A stretch of DNA of 64,000 nt from Haploplasma axanthum (GTDB lineage Bacteria; Bacillota_I; Bacilli_A; Acholeplasmatales; Acholeplasmataceae), in NCBI RefSeq assembly GCF_900660745.1, contig NZ_LR215048.1, positions 124,001 through 188,000 of the forward strand. The letters run 5' to 3'. Shown piece by piece: positions 18,192-26,352 of the stretch. Position numbers and translations under genes: made by a program. The notes beneath the pieces are model-generated. The model was not told the DNA's origin and did not search any database. It saw nothing but the letters and a program-made list of their open reading frames with translations. Numbering within the stretch: the stretch's first letter is position 1; the number at the start of each line of letters is the position of its first letter.

Positions 18192-19988
18192 TTATTGTAA
18201 TCGTTTTCTTTTTTTGATTAAAAAAAATGGTAATGCGCTTACAAGTATAGCAAAGATTACAATCAAAATATATACATAAATATTATTATTACTTATTTTT
18301 TCTTTAATAATAACTATATATTCCTTTTCACTTATTGTTCCATCACTATACTTAACTATAATGATTAGTTCATCTTCATTTCTAATCTCAACATTTTCAA
18401 ATGTTGTTTGTCTCTTTTCTGCACTTTGAATTAAAGCTGGTAACTCTTTATCTAAACCAACTATTTTAACTCTAATATCACTTATCAATTTATTAGGATC
18501 TTTATAGTTTAATGTTATAGTTAAATTATTATTAACATATTTATGTTCTACATTAACTCCAGGTTTATCAGGAATATCAATCTTAGTTGATTCCAAATAA
18601 TAATTTTTTATTAAACCTTTTTTAGTTATTCCATTATCGTTGTACACTACATTAACACTTACAACACTTTTTCTATTTAACGGTAATAAAAATTCAATTT
18701 TATCTCCAAAATTATATTCTTTTTCCACACCATTAACTAAAATATTTAATTTCGTTATTGAAGTATCACCATTAACAGTTATATTTATTAATCCATCAAC
18801 ATTAGTAAGATTCGCTTTTATATTATGTTTTCTCTTAACAAATAACAAAGCATTTCCAACCTTTCTAAACGGATTATCTGAAGGATTATTTACCATTTGT
18901 AGTTTATTGTCTATTCTAGCCACTGCTTGAGTAGAACCCCCACCATCTAAATTATAACCTTCTACTATTCCATAAGATTTCATTATTTGAGCAAACTCTC
19001 TCAAATTAACACCATTTGAAACACCTGGATTTCTACCATCAACAGTAATTAGTTTTATGTTTCCATTAATATCGTATCCAAATCCTGTTCTTGGATGTCT
19101 ACTTTTATTATTTGATTCACTTTGCCCTTTTATTTCTTCAAACTCTTTAATAATTCCTTTTTCCATTATCAAAGAATCATACCCAATCAACATATTATTT
19201 TTTTGAACATTTGAGATTTCATTTTGGACTATTATATTTTTATTTTCAATGATATTGATTATTTCTTTATTCTTTGTAGCTATAACATAGCCACTACTTT
19301 GAAAACCCAAAGTTGCCGTACCCTCAACATATAAATGACTACCAATAACGTGAATTTTAGAGTTTGTTAATGTATAATATTGTATTTCTGTATCTAATAA
19401 TTTGATTGAATTTGATATAACCGTTGTCTCATTATCATATAAAACAGGATTGTTAATACCTTTTATTTGATCATAATAATAAGCAGAATCATTATTATCA
19501 AAGATAGTAATTAATATCTTTGAACTACTAGTTGTTGTCACATGATTTTTAACTTTATTTCCATTCATATCAATTTCTAATGCTTGATATTTTATATGAT
19601 TATTAGGTTTAATTACTCGATTTCCATATATAACATTAGCATTAACTGTTTGATCAGCTAAAAAGTAATCACCATTAACACCTGCTATAACTTCATAATT
19701 GCTATTGTTACTTTCAAAATCATTAGCTATTTCTAAAGTATCAGCCTTAACATATTTTCCATTACTAAATTTTGACCATGTAACTACTTCAATATCTTCA
19801 TTCTTTTCAAATAGTCTTACTTCTTGATTTGTTGTTGTATTTGCATCATTTGTAACATTACCACTAATATCACTATACGTAACTCCGCTTAAGTCCTTAA
19901 CATCATTTCGTGTTTCATTATACTTTAGATTTGTAGCACTTAAACTTAACGTTGTTGTTATTAATAACATCATCAAAATCTTTTTCAT
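18192..19988 (-). CDS. Secreted phosphodiester glycosidase (NAGPA domain), membrane-anchored
   Basis: A 598-residue protein. An N-terminal signal peptide is followed by a NAGPA-type domain at about residues 75-390, shown by VIAGVNGDYFLADQ, RTGFGYDINGNIKLITVDGR, GVNLREFAQIMKSYGI and the hallmark YNLDGGGSTQAV. Residues about 390-560 look like beta-sandwich modules. A final membrane helix plus KKRKRLQ tail anchors it to the cell surface. NAGPA enzymes remove GlcNAc from phosphodiester-linked glycans, and bacterial members act on cell-wall or teichoic-type phosphoglycans. The ATG overlaps the TAA of the preceding gene (TAATG). The pair has its own promoter with an operator, so it should be co-regulated with the big operon. 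Confidence 0.85.
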   Translation of the reverse strand: MKKILMMLLITTTLSLSATNLKYNETRNDVKDLSGVTYSDISGNVTNDANTTTNQEVRLFEKNEDIEVVTWSKFSNGKYVKADTLEIANDFESNNSNYEVIAGVNGDYFLADQTVNANVIYGNRVIKPNNHIKYQALEIDMNGNKVKNHVTTTSSSKILITIFDNNDSAYYYDQIKGINNPVLYDNETTVISNSIKLLDTEIQYYTLTNSKIHVIGSHLYVEGTATLGFQSSGYVIATKNKEIINIIENKNIIVQNEISNVQKNNMLIGYDSLIMEKGIIKEFEEIKGQSESNNKSRHPRTGFGYDINGNIKLITVDGRNPGVSNGVNLREFAQIMKSYGIVEGYNLDGGGSTQAVARIDNKLQMVNNPSDNPFRKVGNALLFVKRKHNIKANLTNVDGLINITVNGDTSITKLNILVNGVEKEYNFGDKIEFLLPLNRKSVVSVNVVYNDNGITKKGLIKNYYLESTKIDIPDKPGVNVEHKYVNNNLTITLNYKDPNKLISDIRVKIVGLDKELPALIQSAEKRQTTFENVEIRNEDELIIIVKYSDGTISEKEYIVIIKEKISNNNIYVYILIVIFAILVSALPFFLIKKRKRLQ

Positions 19989-20905
19989 TATTCAAAGACC
20001 CTTTCTGGTAAAATACTTAATTTAGATCCACCAGTTTTATCATCAATTTCGGTGTATGAAAATCCATTAATATCCGGACAATTCATCATACTTCCTCTTT
20101 GATTATTAAAAGGGACTTTTACAACTTTATTTTCAATATTTCTATATAAATAAACACTCTCCCAATCCGCATCTTCAACTTTTGTTTTAGTATTTATTGT
20201 TGGCTTTCCTTCATTTCCACTTTGATCTATAGCATTAACTCTTTTAAATGATTTTTGATTAGTTATATTATCTTCAGGGGAACTAAACACTGGACTTTCA
20301 AAATCTATTGGATCTTTCCATTTATTTATTTTTCTCATTTCAATTGATTCTTTAAACTTTGATTTCTCAATTACCGTTATTTTTAATTGCATATAATCTT
20401 GTTTAGGGTAGAAAACTTGAATTCTAATTTTATCACCTGGCAAGTAATAGAATTCTGTAAATTCAGGAGAATAATGTGCATAACAATTACTAACACTTTT
20501 ATTCGGTGTTAAATTACTTGCACTATAAAATCTTTCATTTTGAAAATCATATGCTCCAGTATCTGTTTCACCATCAGTAATATATCTCCAAAATGGTCTA
20601 AAAACAATCCCATTCGGACTAATTATTCTTTCTCCATTTTCAATTATATAACCACACATGAAAGATAAACCTACATCAGATTCATACTTTGCCATTCCTC
20701 CCATATAAATTGAAGGAGTATCTAAGTTTTTATGTTCTTTAAATCTTTTAATTGTTACTTTCGGTAGAGTAATTGTTCCTTCAATACCCAACCACTTATC
20801 TCTTGATGAAAAAACTTTATGATACCAAGCACCTAAAAAACAATTTGGGGATTTATCTTTAGCCTTTTCGTCTTTTATATTTCCTAGAAAAATATCTTTA
20901 TTCAT
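19988..20905 (-). CDS. Uncharacterised protein, paralog of the C-terminal domain of the lipoprotein at 894-2219
   Basis: A 305-residue protein without signal peptide or membrane helix. It aligns throughout with residues about 130-435 of the lipoprotein at 894-2219: GAWYHKVFSSRDKWLGIEG, DTPSIYMGG, ESDVGLSF, VFRPFWRYI, FYYLPGDKIRI, YMQLKITVIEKSKF, KRVNAIDQSGNEGK, WESVYLYRNIENK. I do not recognise the family. The ATG follows AAGGAG with a 9-base gap. It is the first gene of a two-gene unit with the NAGPA gene. A cytosolic version of an otherwise surface-exposed domain suggests it handles the same ligand inside the cell, or is exported by a non-classical route; both are inference. Confidence 0.75.
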   Translation of the reverse strand: MNKDIFLGNIKDEKAKDKSPNCFLGAWYHKVFSSRDKWLGIEGTITLPKVTIKRFKEHKNLDTPSIYMGGMAKYESDVGLSFMCGYIIENGERIISPNGIVFRPFWRYITDGETDTGAYDFQNERFYSASNLTPNKSVSNCYAHYSPEFTEFYYLPGDKIRIQVFYPKQDYMQLKITVIEKSKFKESIEMRKINKWKDPIDFESPVFSSPEDNITNQKSFKRVNAIDQSGNEGKPTINTKTKVEDADWESVYLYRNIENKVVKVPFNNQRGSMMNCPDINGFSYTEIDDKTGGSKLSILPERVFE

Positions 20906-20933
20906 TTAAGTTAGCTCCTTATGCTTTTTTTTG

Positions 20934-20962
20934 ATTATATCATAAGGAAATTAAGATGTAAA
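20934..20962 (-). promoter_or_regulatory. Promoter of the 20905-18192 unit
   Basis: On the minus strand, TTTACA (20957-20962) and TATAAT (20934-20939) have 17-base spacing. It lies upstream of the AAGGAG ribosome site of the paralog gene. An operator-like site abuts the -35 box on its upstream side. Confidence 0.75.
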
Positions 20963-20964
20963 CA

Positions 20965-20980
20965 ACTTGTATAGATATGT
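20965..20980. promoter_or_regulatory. Predicted GntR operator 3
   Basis: ACTTGTATAGATATGT matches about 13 of 16 positions of ACTTGTATwwACAAGT. It is placed 2 bases upstream of the -35 box of the 20905 promoter. Confidence 0.6.
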
Positions 20981-20996
20981 TTGAAAAATAAAAAAA

Positions 20997-21014
20997 GAAA
21001 CGATTACTCGTTTC
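20997..21014 (-). terminator. Rho-independent terminator after the GntR gene
   Basis: A 7-bp stem (GAAACGA/TCGTTTC, 4-base loop) is followed on the minus strand by seven T. It begins two bases after the regulator's stop codon. Confidence 0.85.
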
Positions 21015-21015
21015 A

Positions 21016-21726
21016 CTAATCTTTTACAGCATATTGTACAAATCGATATTGATCTGATCTATAAGTAGAAATAACATATTCAAACGGTCTTCCATTTCCT
21101 AAAAAGGTATGTCTTACAATATTTAGAACAGGATCATTTTTACTAATCTTAAGTGCATTTGAAATATTTTTATCCGGTGTTCTAGCCTCAATTGATTGAA
21201 CACAATGGCTAATCTTATAACCTTTTGTTCCTTCAACATATTGATAGAATGATTCAGACATATCTTCAATTGTTAAATCTTTGAAAATATCATGTGGTAT
21301 ATATAATTCCTCGTGCAAGACTGGAATATCATCACCGTAACGAACTCTTTCAATATGAATAACTTTTTCATTCTCATTAAGAAATAGCTTTTCTCTTATT
21401 TCATTTGTAGGTTCAATTTCATCAAACTTGATAACTTCATTTTTAACTACACGTCCCATAGCTTTCATTTCTTCTGTAAAACTTCTAACACCGTGAATAT
21501 TTTTTTCAATCTTACGTTTAGAAACAAATGTTCCTTTCCCTTTATGTTTATATAAATATCCATCATTCACTAAATTGTTTAAAGCTTGTCTAACTGTCAT
21601 TCGTGATACATTATACATATCTTTAAGTTGATTTTCACTTGGAATTGGATCTCCGCTTTTAATTTTATGATTTTTAATTTGCTCTTTAATATCATTTTCA
21701 ATTATTTGGTATATAGGTAGTTGCAT
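21016..21726 (-). CDS. GntR/HutC-family transcriptional regulator with UTRA domain
   Basis: The ATG at 21724-21726 follows AAAGGGGGAAATAAA and opens with MQLPIYQIIENDIKEQI, the normal start of the family, giving 236 residues; an upstream in-frame ATG is not supported. Residues about 1-70 form the winged helix (IPSENQLKDMYNVSRMTVRQ, GKGTFVSKRK). Residues about 85-235 are the UTRA effector domain (HIERVRYGDDIPVLHEELYI, FEYVISTYRSDQYRF). UTRA proteins such as NagR/YvoA and TreR bind sugar phosphates. It is divergent from a ROK kinase, with operator-like sites here and at three other promoters, so I infer autoregulation and control of the neighbouring sugar operons. Confidence 0.92.
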   Translation of the reverse strand: MQLPIYQIIENDIKEQIKNHKIKSGDPIPSENQLKDMYNVSRMTVRQALNNLVNDGYLYKHKGKGTFVSKRKIEKNIHGVRSFTEEMKAMGRVVKNEVIKFDEIEPTNEIREKLFLNENEKVIHIERVRYGDDIPVLHEELYIPHDIFKDLTIEDMSESFYQYVEGTKGYKISHCVQSIEARTPDKNISNALKISKNDPVLNIVRHTFLGNGRPFEYVISTYRSDQYRFVQYAVKD

Positions 21727-21760
21727 TTTATTTCCCCCTTTACAATTACACATCACTTAT

Positions 21761-21787
21761 ATTATACTATAAAACTTGTATTTACAA
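21761..21787 (-). promoter_or_regulatory. Probable promoter of the GntR gene
   Basis: On the minus strand there is TATAAT (21761-21766) with TTGTAA 15 bases upstream (21782-21787). The spacing is short, and a TAATAT box two bases further gives 17. The -35 region lies inside operator 4, consistent with autorepression. Confidence 0.5.
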
Positions 21788-21789
21788 TA
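21774..21789. promoter_or_regulatory. Predicted GntR operator 4 (shared, divergent)
   Basis: ACTTGTATTTACAATA matches about 14 of 16 positions of ACTTGTATwwACAAGT. It lies between the divergent GntR and ROK genes, on the GntR -35 region and immediately upstream of the ROK -35 box. A half-site ACTTGT recurs at 21792. Confidence 0.6.
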
Positions 21790-21793
21790 CGAC

Positions 21794-21822
21794 TTGTTTT
21801 TATTTATAGTATGCTTTATAAT
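21794..21822 (+). promoter_or_regulatory. Promoter of the ROK kinase gene
   Basis: TTGTTT (21794-21799) and TATAAT (21817-21822) are separated by 17 bases. An AGGAG ribosome site follows, and then the ATG at 21848. Confidence 0.7.
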
Positions 21823-21847
21823 TGATAATCAATAGGAGTGTGGAAAA

Positions 21848-22726
21848 ATGAAAAAGATTTTAACATGTGATATCGGCGGTACAGATTTGAAATATGGAAT
21901 TATTGGTATAGATGGTACTTTTCTATTTAATTCATCAGAACCAACAAAGGCTAAAGAAGGTGGAAAAGCCATTATTAGTCAAATTGTTAATTTTTATTTA
22001 TCTCTAAAAGAACAATATGATATTTCAGGCATAGCAATTAGTTCTGCTGGAATCATTGATCCTAATACAACTATTGTATTAGATGCAACAAATGCAATAA
22101 CAGATTATATTGGTATAAATATTAGAGATGAAATCAATAAATTTGTTAATATTCCTGTAAGTGTTGAAAACGATGTTAATTGTATGGCTTTATGCGAATC
22201 ATCTTTTGGAAGTGGTATTAATGCTAAAAGTATGATTGCTATAACAATTGGAACAGGAATTGGTGGGGCAATAGTTTTAGATGGTCACCTATTTCATGGA
22301 AATGGCTTTAGCGCTGGTGAATGGGGAAATATGCGTATCAATAATGCTATCTATGAACAAATCGCTTCTACAAAAGCATTAGTTCTATCTGCACAAAAAG
22401 TATATCCAAATATTAGAAACGGAGTTGAAGTATTTAAACTCTATGATAGTAACGATCCATTAATTATTCCTGTTGTTGAATCTTTTTTTGATAATTTAAG
22501 TACAGGAATTGCCAATATTATTTATTCGTTTAATCCGGAAAAACTCATTATTGGTGGTGGAATTACAGCACGCGGCGAAAAATTCTTAACTGAATTAATC
22601 AGTTATATAAAGCCAAAAGTATCAAACTATGTATTCAATAAAACCGAAATATTACTTGCACATCATAAAAATAATGCTGGTATGATTGGTGCTTTAACAA
22701 ATTTTCTTCAACAAAATAACTTTTAA
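21848..22726 (+). CDS. ROK family sugar kinase
   Basis: A 292-residue cytoplasmic ROK kinase. The phosphate loop is CDIGGTDLKYGIIG, and further motifs are VENDVNCMAL (catalytic Asp) and TIGTGIGGAIVLDGHLFHG. The zinc motif CxCGxxGC of classical glucokinases is missing; in its place is AGEWGNMRINNAIYEQIAST, like the BglK (beta-glucoside kinase) branch. It should phosphorylate a hexose or amino-sugar released from the imported glycan, and its product could be the effector of the neighbouring GntR regulator (inference). AGGAG lies 9 bases before the ATG. It is the only plus-strand gene of the locus and is transcribed alone. Confidence 0.9.
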   Translation: MKKILTCDIGGTDLKYGIIGIDGTFLFNSSEPTKAKEGGKAIISQIVNFYLSLKEQYDISGIAISSAGIIDPNTTIVLDATNAITDYIGINIRDEINKFVNIPVSVENDVNCMALCESSFGSGINAKSMIAITIGTGIGGAIVLDGHLFHGNGFSAGEWGNMRINNAIYEQIASTKALVLSAQKVYPNIRNGVEVFKLYDSNDPLIIPVVESFFDNLSTGIANIIYSFNPEKLIIGGGITARGEKFLTELISYIKPKVSNYVFNKTEILLAHHKNNAGMIGALTNFLQQNNF

Positions 22727-22729
22727 AAA

Positions 22730-22749
22730 AAGGAAGCAATCGCTTCCTT
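22730..22749. terminator. Bidirectional terminator between ROK and GNAT genes
   Basis: A perfect 8-bp stem (AAGGAAGC/GCTTCCTT, loop AATC) is flanked by an A-run on one side and a T-rich run on the other. It sits between convergent genes and overlaps the GNAT stop codon. Confidence 0.85.
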
Positions 22750-23218
22750 ATTTATTTATTAACCTTGTATAAACACTATTAACACTACTTACTGGTGTAA
22801 GTTCAATATATTTGCTATAAAAAGATATAACTTTTTCGCCTACACTACCGATTATTGCATATCCATAACCATCATTCTTCATTGCTGTTAAACATTTTTG
22901 TAACAATACTTGTCCAATATTTAAACCTCTAAACTTTTCATTTACACCTGTTGGTCCAAAATAACCTTTTGCAGTTGCATCATAACAAGCAAATCCAACT
23001 ATTTCGTTATCTGAAACAGCAATAAAACATGTTGGATTATTTTTATAGATTGCAGCTTTAACCTCAGCGGCCCATCCTTTTGTAAAATTCTTCAAAACGA
23101 ATTCAACTAATGCATCTGAGTTTGGAGATAATAATCTCTTAATACTTACTTTATCAGTTTTAAGGTCAACATTTATTTTATATTCATGATAAAGATTAAC
23201 AATTAAATCATAATACAC
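22748..23218 (-). CDS. GNAT family N-acetyltransferase
   Basis: A 156-residue protein with a GNAT fold: NPTCFIAVSDNEIVGFACYD (beta strands), FRGLNIGQVLLQKCL (the acetyl-CoA RxxGxG/A loop) and AIIGSVGEKVISFYSKYIEL. The start is GTG at 23216-23218, with only a weak GGGG upstream and no better ATG, so the exact start is uncertain. An operator-like site covers its promoter. That places it in the same predicted regulon as the ROK and transporter genes and suggests acetylation of an amino sugar or peptide from the same pathway. The substrate cannot be read from the sequence. Confidence 0.85.
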   Translation of the reverse strand: MYYDLIVNLYHEYKINVDLKTDKVSIKRLLSPNSDALVEFVLKNFTKGWAAEVKAAIYKNNPTCFIAVSDNEIVGFACYDATAKGYFGPTGVNEKFRGLNIGQVLLQKCLTAMKNDGYGYAIIGSVGEKVISFYSKYIELTPVSSVNSVYTRLINK

Positions 23219-23243
23219 TTTAACAACCCCATTCTTTATTTTT

Positions 23244-23249
23244 ATTATA
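23244..23249 (-). promoter_or_regulatory. -10 box of the GNAT gene promoter
   Basis: TATAAT lies on the minus strand 25 bases before the GTG start. The -35 at the correct distance is poor (TTATAA, 17-base spacing) and lies inside operator 5. Confidence 0.55.
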
Positions 23250-23258
23250 CACTATTTA

Positions 23259-23274
23259 ACTTGTATTTATAAGT
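23259..23274. promoter_or_regulatory. Predicted GntR operator 5
   Basis: ACTTGTATTTATAAGT is the best match to the consensus (about 15 of 16, an almost perfect inverted repeat). It overlaps the -35 region of the GNAT gene. Confidence 0.65.
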
Positions 23275-23282
23275 AAAAATAA

Positions 23283-23306
23283 AAGAATCAAAAATTATTG
23301 ATTCTT
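23283..23306 (-). terminator. Terminator of the 23295-24104 gene
   Basis: An 8-bp stem (AAGAATCA/TGATTCTT) includes the stop codon and is followed on the minus strand by TTATTTTT. Confidence 0.75.
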
Positions 23307-24104
23307 ATCATTAAAGGCTTCATAAAATTCGATTGTTGCTTTTGCTAAATCAAGAGGTAATACTAAATATCCAATATATAGTGTTAAACTTAAGATTTGA
23401 AAATAATTAAATGATACTCTTGGTTCTTTAACATATCCAATACCAAACATTATTGTTGCAAATACTATTAAAGCAATTTGTCTAATCATGATCAACTTAT
23501 TCATTTTTAATTTTAAAGTATCAAAATAAACAATAGCTGCATTTATTCCTGTTATCATAATAACTAATAAATACTTTAATGAGTTTTCATCTATATTGAT
23601 TATTCTAACAAGATAATTAGACAGAATTATATACACAATAACTTCAATAAATATAATCCAAAAAGACATTCTCTTTTTATCTAAATATTCAATAATACTT
23701 ATTTGATTACGTGTATTAATCTCAATATTCCATCTCTTCGAATATAATACTTCTTTTTTTTCTTTAAAAATATTCTTAGCTATATATAAATATAAAATAT
23801 TTGTTACCAAGAATAAAATACTAGTAACAATAGCAAAAATAACATACTGAACCTTAATATATACTAGTATTGTTGTCGTAGTAAAAAAAAGAAATTGAAT
23901 AGCCCAAAATATAATTTTTATTTTCTTACTGTAATCAATAATTTGATCATAGTAAATACCAAAAGGAAATATAAATAAAATAGTTAAGGTGAAAAAAGAA
24001 CTATTAATATCATACTCTTTTCTATTTCCAAGTATAAATAAAATACCTAAAACTAGATATATAATCCAAACAGCCAATAATAAACCTTTACTGCTTCTTT
24101 TCAT
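23295..24104 (-). CDS. Uncharacterised integral membrane protein
   Basis: A 269-residue protein with about eight hydrophobic helices (for example LAVWIIYLVLGILFILG, FFTLTILFIFPFGIYYD, MSFWIIFIEVIVYIILS, LLVIMITGINAAIVYFD) and short charged loops. I recognise no family. It stands alone, with its own terminator and no shared promoter signals, between the GNAT gene's promoter and the Gfo/Idh/MocA gene. Confidence 0.65.
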   Translation of the reverse strand: MKRSSKGLLLAVWIIYLVLGILFILGNRKEYDINSSFFTLTILFIFPFGIYYDQIIDYSKKIKIIFWAIQFLFFTTTTILVYIKVQYVIFAIVTSILFLVTNILYLYIAKNIFKEKKEVLYSKRWNIEINTRNQISIIEYLDKKRMSFWIIFIEVIVYIILSNYLVRIINIDENSLKYLLVIMITGINAAIVYFDTLKLKMNKLIMIRQIALIVFATIMFGIGYVKEPRVSFNYFQILSLTLYIGYLVLPLDLAKATIEFYEAFNDKNQ

Positions 24105-24195
24105 TTTTTCCCTTTAAATTCATTTTTTTCTTCATACACTCTCACCCTAAATCCATTATAACATATTTTCACATATTTATATTTTATTAAAAAAA

Positions 24196-24215
24196 GAACT
24201 AAAAATTTCTAGTTC
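24196..24215 (-). terminator. Terminator of the YccF-dehydrogenase unit
   Basis: A stem GAACTA/TAGTTC with an 8-base loop overlaps the TGA stop of the dehydrogenase gene and is followed by seven T on the minus strand. Confidence 0.8.
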
Positions 24216-25245
24216 ATTTTTTAATTATTATATCTTTGTTTAACTTGTTTGATTTCAATGCCATCTCCATTATAAGAATAACATTTAATGCTAATTCTTT
24301 ATCAATATCATCAACTGGTTTAATAAAGATATCTTTTGCTACTTTATCATAAAACATGTATTGTTGACCCTTGTAGAGTGGAATCTTCTCAATCTTTAAG
24401 TCTTTATTAATTAATTCACTTCTTAATTCGTTTGTTTGATATATATCATTTGGTTTTTCATTCAAACTATCTGGTGAATCAAATCCATATTTAACATAAG
24501 TAGAATTAGTACCCGTTACCATAAGTCTTGGTTTTGGTTCGCGTTCTAACATTTCAGCACCAATAAAGGCTTTAAATCCATTATCATACGATAATATCAT
24601 TTCAAAATGATCATCAACGATTGAACCATCTTTATCAAAATATAGTTTATTGTAAACCGCTCTAGGAAGACCAAAAAGATCAACAGCATGATGAACTAAA
24701 TGAGGCGCTAAATCATAAAATATTCCTGCCATATCAGTTTCGCTAAATCTCCAATTATTACTAACACTAGGATTATATTGATCAAATCTTGTATTAAATG
24801 ATACTAATCTTCCGAAATCTTTTTTGTTTAATATTTCTTTTAGCGTTATAATATCACCATCATATTTTCGATTATGAAAAACTCTTAATAAAACACCATT
24901 TTCATCTGCTAAATCATAAAGTTTTTTTGCTTTTTCATATGTTTCAACAAATGGTTTTTCACAAACAACATGCTTCTTAGCTTTTAATGCCTTTTCTGTA
25001 TACTCATAATGAACATCATTTGAAGTTGCTATTATGATTAAATCAATATCTTTATTATTTACTGCATCATTATATTCAGTAATAATCTCTATATTTGGAT
25101 ATAATTTTTTTGCATCTTCTTGATTCTTGTTATTACGAGTCATAATCATCTTTAAATTAAAGTCTTTATTCAAAGAAATTGGTGGGGCGTGAAACTCTCT
25201 TCCTGCCATACCGTAACCGATAAGTGCAACATTAATTTTCTTCAT
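24214..25245 (-). CDS. Gfo/Idh/MocA family oxidoreductase
   Basis: A 343-residue NAD(P)-dependent dehydrogenase. The Rossmann start is INVALIGYGMAGREFHAP. The signature segment HVVCEKPFVETYEKAKKL contains the EKP lysine, and the catalytic-region pattern GIFYDLAPHLVHHAVDLFGL has the conserved Asp/His. The second domain carries VDDHFEMILSYDNGFKAFIG. It should oxidise or reduce a sugar, inositol or related polyol in the cytoplasm. AGAGGATAATAAAAA precedes the ATG, 14 bases after the YccF gene, so they form one unit. It ends in TGA, one of few such stops here. Confidence 0.9.
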   Translation of the reverse strand: MKKINVALIGYGMAGREFHAPPISLNKDFNLKMIMTRNNKNQEDAKKLYPNIEIITEYNDAVNNKDIDLIIIATSNDVHYEYTEKALKAKKHVVCEKPFVETYEKAKKLYDLADENGVLLRVFHNRKYDGDIITLKEILNKKDFGRLVSFNTRFDQYNPSVSNNWRFSETDMAGIFYDLAPHLVHHAVDLFGLPRAVYNKLYFDKDGSIVDDHFEMILSYDNGFKAFIGAEMLEREPKPRLMVTGTNSTYVKYGFDSPDSLNEKPNDIYQTNELRSELINKDLKIEKIPLYKGQQYMFYDKVAKDIFIKPVDDIDKELALNVILIMEMALKSNKLNKDIIIKK

Positions 25246-25259
25246 TTTTTATTATCCTC

Positions 25260-25616
25260 TTAAATTACTTCTGCACCAAACGGAATTAACGCCAACTTTG
25301 TAAGTTTAAACCATTGTAATCCAAATGGAATTCCAACAATTGTTATACAAGCAACAACCCCAAGCATTGCATATCCTAGGGCCATTCCCCATCCGATAAA
25401 AATAGCCCATATTATATTAATAATTGGATGAGCGTCAAAGTTTAATTTAACGTCACTACCAAATGGCGTAATCATTAGCTCTGCTAATTTAAAAAATTGT
25501 CTACCTAGTGGAATTCCTATAATTGTAATCATACATATAAGTCCAACAATAAACCAGCCAACTGCTGCAACTAACCCCCCAAAAATAATCCAAATAATAT
25601 TCCCTAATAATTTCAT
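25260..25616 (-). CDS. YccF domain membrane protein
   Basis: The ATG at 25614-25616 follows AAAGAAGGGATAATA, giving 118 residues. Two YccF-type repeats are visible: IIWIIFGGLVAAVGWFIVGL..TIIGIPLGRQFFKLAEL and IIWAIFIGWGMALGYAMLGV..TIVGIPFGLQWFKLTKL, each a membrane hairpin ending in the conserved GIPxGxQxFK. Function is unknown for the family. It leads the unit with the dehydrogenase. Confidence 0.88.
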   Translation of the reverse strand: MKLLGNIIWIIFGGLVAAVGWFIVGLICMITIIGIPLGRQFFKLAELMITPFGSDVKLNFDAHPIINIIWAIFIGWGMALGYAMLGVVACITIVGIPFGLQWFKLTKLALIPFGAEVI

Positions 25617-25648
25617 TATTATCCCTTCTTTCAATATTCTATAGACTT

Positions 25649-25654
25649 ATAATA
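25649..25654 (-). promoter_or_regulatory. Extended -10 promoter of the YccF unit
   Basis: TGGTATTAT on the minus strand is an extended -10 motif about 33 bases before the ATG. There is no convincing -35 box. An imperfect inverted repeat TTGATAA...TTATCAA (25660-25681) lies just upstream and includes the stop of the next gene. Confidence 0.5.
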
Positions 25655-25677
25655 CCATATTGATAACAAAATAATTA

Positions 25678-26352
25678 TCAAACTACTTCATACTTTTGTA
25701 TTTTCAATTTATATTCTTTCTTTTTAATTACTAAACTAATAAACATTAATACTACAAACAACCCCATACAAATTGATTTAAACATTAAAACTCCTTCGTA
25801 GTTTTTACCTTCATCATTTTTAACCAAAAAGAAAATAACCACCATTACTAATGCCATTATATTGATTATTATATCAATTACTTTGCTAGTTGGAATTTTA
25901 GTTTTATTCAATTCTTTATCGTATGGTATAAGTTCAATACTTGTGGCATATGAGTTTTTAATAACAGTAACTATATATCCAATAATTGAAACACCTATAA
26001 GAACAATAATTTCCCAAAGATTTGCTTCAAAACTTAAAATATTTTTTAATACAACAACGAAAAATAAAATTCCAAGTATTATTAAGTTTTTGATTATTAA
26101 ATACTTTCTAACACCTTTAATTAAATCTTCTTTCTCCGTTGGTATTTGAAATATAAACTTATCTGCAAATAAAATTGTCTCAGCAACAGCTCCTTGACCA
26201 CTGGCTAACAAAATAAACATCCACATATTACTACTTATATTAGCTCCACTCAATATGTAAACTATTGATACTATTAATATAACAATAGTAAATATTAAGT
26301 TAATTTTCCATGTTTTTTTTAAAAAATATTTTGCAACTTTATTTAGCATCAT
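25678..26352 (-). CDS. ABC exporter membrane protein (second permease-like subunit)
   Basis: I take the start at the ATG pair 26347-26352 after GGTGG, giving about 224 residues; a longer frame reaches back into the preceding gene. The protein has about six membrane helices and no recognised motif. It overlaps the end of 26339-26953 by 14 bases and is the last gene of a GntR-ATPase-permease unit, so it is most likely a membrane half of that ABC transporter. It ends with TGA immediately followed by TAA. Confidence 0.65.
   Translation of the reverse strand: MMLNKVAKYFLKKTWKINLIFTIVILIVSIVYILSGANISSNMWMFILLASGQGAVAETILFADKFIFQIPTEKEDLIKGVRKYLIIKNLIILGILFFVVVLKNILSFEANLWEIIVLIGVSIIGYIVTVIKNSYATSIELIPYDKELNKTKIPTSKVIDIIINIMALVMVVIFFLVKNDEGKNYEGVLMFKSICMGLFVVLMFISLVIKKKEYKLKIQKYEVV

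Noticed and set aside
25660-25681. TTGATAA...TTATCAA inverted repeat as terminator of the ABC exporter unit
   Set aside because: No T-run follows on the minus strand; it may equally be part of the YccF promoter region, so I did not call it.
24214-26352. Genetic code 4 (TGA as Trp), suggested by the Mollicutes-like character
   Set aside because: Complete proteins end naturally at TGA, and conserved Trp positions (for example in the GH13 and permease genes) use TGG.
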